Below, piece by piece: positions 14,000 to 14,607 of a stretch of 14,607 bases of DNA. Each line of letters begins with the position of its first letter. The first letter of the stretch is position 1. The notes under the pieces are model-generated. The model made no database searches, was not told the origin of the DNA, and worked only from the letters and a program-made list of their open reading frames with translations. The stretch is from Quadrisphaera sp. (lineage in GTDB: Bacteria > Actinomycetota > Actinomycetes > Actinomycetales > Quadrisphaeraceae). The DNA lies in contig JARIBR010000323.1 of the NCBI GenBank assembly GCA_029258695.1, forward strand, positions 1 to 14,607, given 5' to 3'. The translations under genes and the position numbers were made by a program.

Positions 14000-14005
14000 T
14001 AGGGT
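14000..14005 (+). promoter_or_regulatory. -10 box of a leaderless promoter for the thiolase gene
   Basis: TAGGGT followed by six bases and ATG at 14012, with no Shine-Dalgarno sequence. The expected -35 region (about 13977-13982) lies within the GGTACC palindromes. Confidence 0.45.
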
Positions 14006-14011
14006 GGCGCG

Positions 14012-14607
14012 ATGACGTCGTCCCCGGCCGCCATCCTCGGCGGCAACCGCACCCCCTTCGCGCGCGCCCACGGGCGCTACGCCCGTGCCAGCGCCCAGGA
14101 CCTGCTCACCGCCGCCCTCGACGGCCTCGTCGCCCGCCACTCCCTCGCCGGAGCGCGCCTCGGCGAGGTGGCCGGGGGAGCGGTGCTCAAGCACAGCCGC
14201 GACGTCAACCTCACCCGCGAGGCCGTGCTCTCCACCGCGCTGGACCCCGCCACCCCCGCCTACGACCTGCAGATGGCCTGCGCCACCGGCGTCGAGACCG
14301 CCGTGATGGTCGCCAACAAGATCGCGCTCGGCCAGATCGAGGTCGGCGTGGCCAGCGGCGTCGACAGCGCGTCCGACGCCCCCATCGCCGTCGACGACGG
14401 CCTGCGCCGCGTGCTCATCGCCCTCTCCCGCGCCAAGACCCCGAAGGCCCGCCTCGCCGCGCTCGCCCGCCTGCGCCCCCAGCAGCTGAGGCCACAGGTC
14501 CCCAGCACCGCGGAGGCCCGCACGGGGCTGTCCATGGGCGAGCACGCCGCCCTGACCGCCGCCCGGTGGGAGATCACCCGGACGGCCCAGGACGAGGTGG
14601 CGCTCGC
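14012..14607 (+). CDS. Acetyl-CoA acyltransferase (thiolase), 3' end beyond the window
   Basis: The first 198 residues of a thiolase, the enzyme that splits 3-ketoacyl-CoA with CoA at the end of each beta-oxidation turn. The start (AAILGGNRTPFARAHGRYA) is the conserved thiolase N-terminus, and C90 in MACATGVE is the acyl-accepting cysteine; usual length is about 390-440 residues, so about half is missing at the right edge. GYA-R and the insert with R-R-V-L-I-A-L-S-R-A-K (about 130-160) suggest the FadI type that partners a multifunctional FadJ/FadB protein, whose gene would be expected next. It diverges from the TetR and acyl-CoA oxidase operon and probably shares its control. Confidence 0.92.
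   Translation, partial: MTSSPAAILGGNRTPFARAHGRYARASAQDLLTAALDGLVARHSLAGARLGEVAGGAVLKHSRDVNLTREAVLSTALDPATPAYDLQMACATGVETAVMVANKIALGQIEVGVASGVDSASDAPIAVDDGLRRVLIALSRAKTPKARLAALARLRPQQLRPQVPSTAEARTGLSMGEHAALTAARWEITRTAQDEVAL

Noticed and set aside
1..14607. Defence island, mobile element or biosynthetic gene cluster
   Set aside because: No transposase, integrase, phage or defence gene apart from the lone Uma2-family protein; base composition and gene style look uniform across the window.

Overview
The window is very GC-rich, with strongly GC-biased third codon positions and long shadow ORFs. It has several TANNNT -10 boxes 6-7 nt before start codons, a DtxR/IdeR-type iron box, a Streptomyces-type alpha-amylase and a full-length HrpA helicase. 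All of this points to a chromosomal segment of an Actinomycetota bacterium, possibly Micrococcales or a related order; genus cannot be settled from the sequence alone. I see no insertion sequence, phage gene, CRISPR array, tRNA or rRNA.

Layout. 1-108: the C-terminal end of an unrecognised gene, facing (tail to tail, across a small hairpin) a leaderless single-pass membrane protein on the minus strand (138-653). 654-846: a divergent intergenic region with a good iron box, controlling a DUF2470/HugZ-like protein (847-1629) that ends in an unusual Cys/His cluster. 1690-2175: a DUF1992 (DnaJ-homologue-like) protein, converging on a Uma2-family nuclease-fold protein (2185-2739, minus), which lies just downstream of the 4.3-kb hrpA gene (2777-7114, minus). 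7115-7483: a 369-bp non-coding region carrying three exact-period 31-bp repeats plus one inverted core copy. 7484-9271: a secreted GH13 alpha-amylase. 9322-9489 and 9486-10403: a 55-residue acidic protein whose stop overlaps the start of a Sir2 deacetylase. 10440-10961 (minus): a putative lipoprotein. Between it and the next gene lies a 23-bp-arm hairpin (11004-11058).

11089-14607 is a fatty-acid beta-oxidation locus. A TetR-family regulator (13116-13916) and an acyl-CoA oxidase/dehydrogenase (11089-13119) overlap by four bases as an operon on the minus strand. A thiolase (14012 to the right edge) diverges from them. The 95-bp gap between is packed with GTACC-based palindromes that cover both leaderless promoters, so the TetR protein probably represses its own operon and the thiolase together, released by a fatty acyl-CoA-type ligand (inference).

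Most of the genes are recognisable housekeeping or metabolic families. I found no clearly new multi-gene system. The less explained elements are the 31-bp repeat array upstream of the amylase, the 23-bp hairpin at 11004-11058, the iron-box/Cys-tail DUF2470 gene, and the operator cluster of the beta-oxidation locus.
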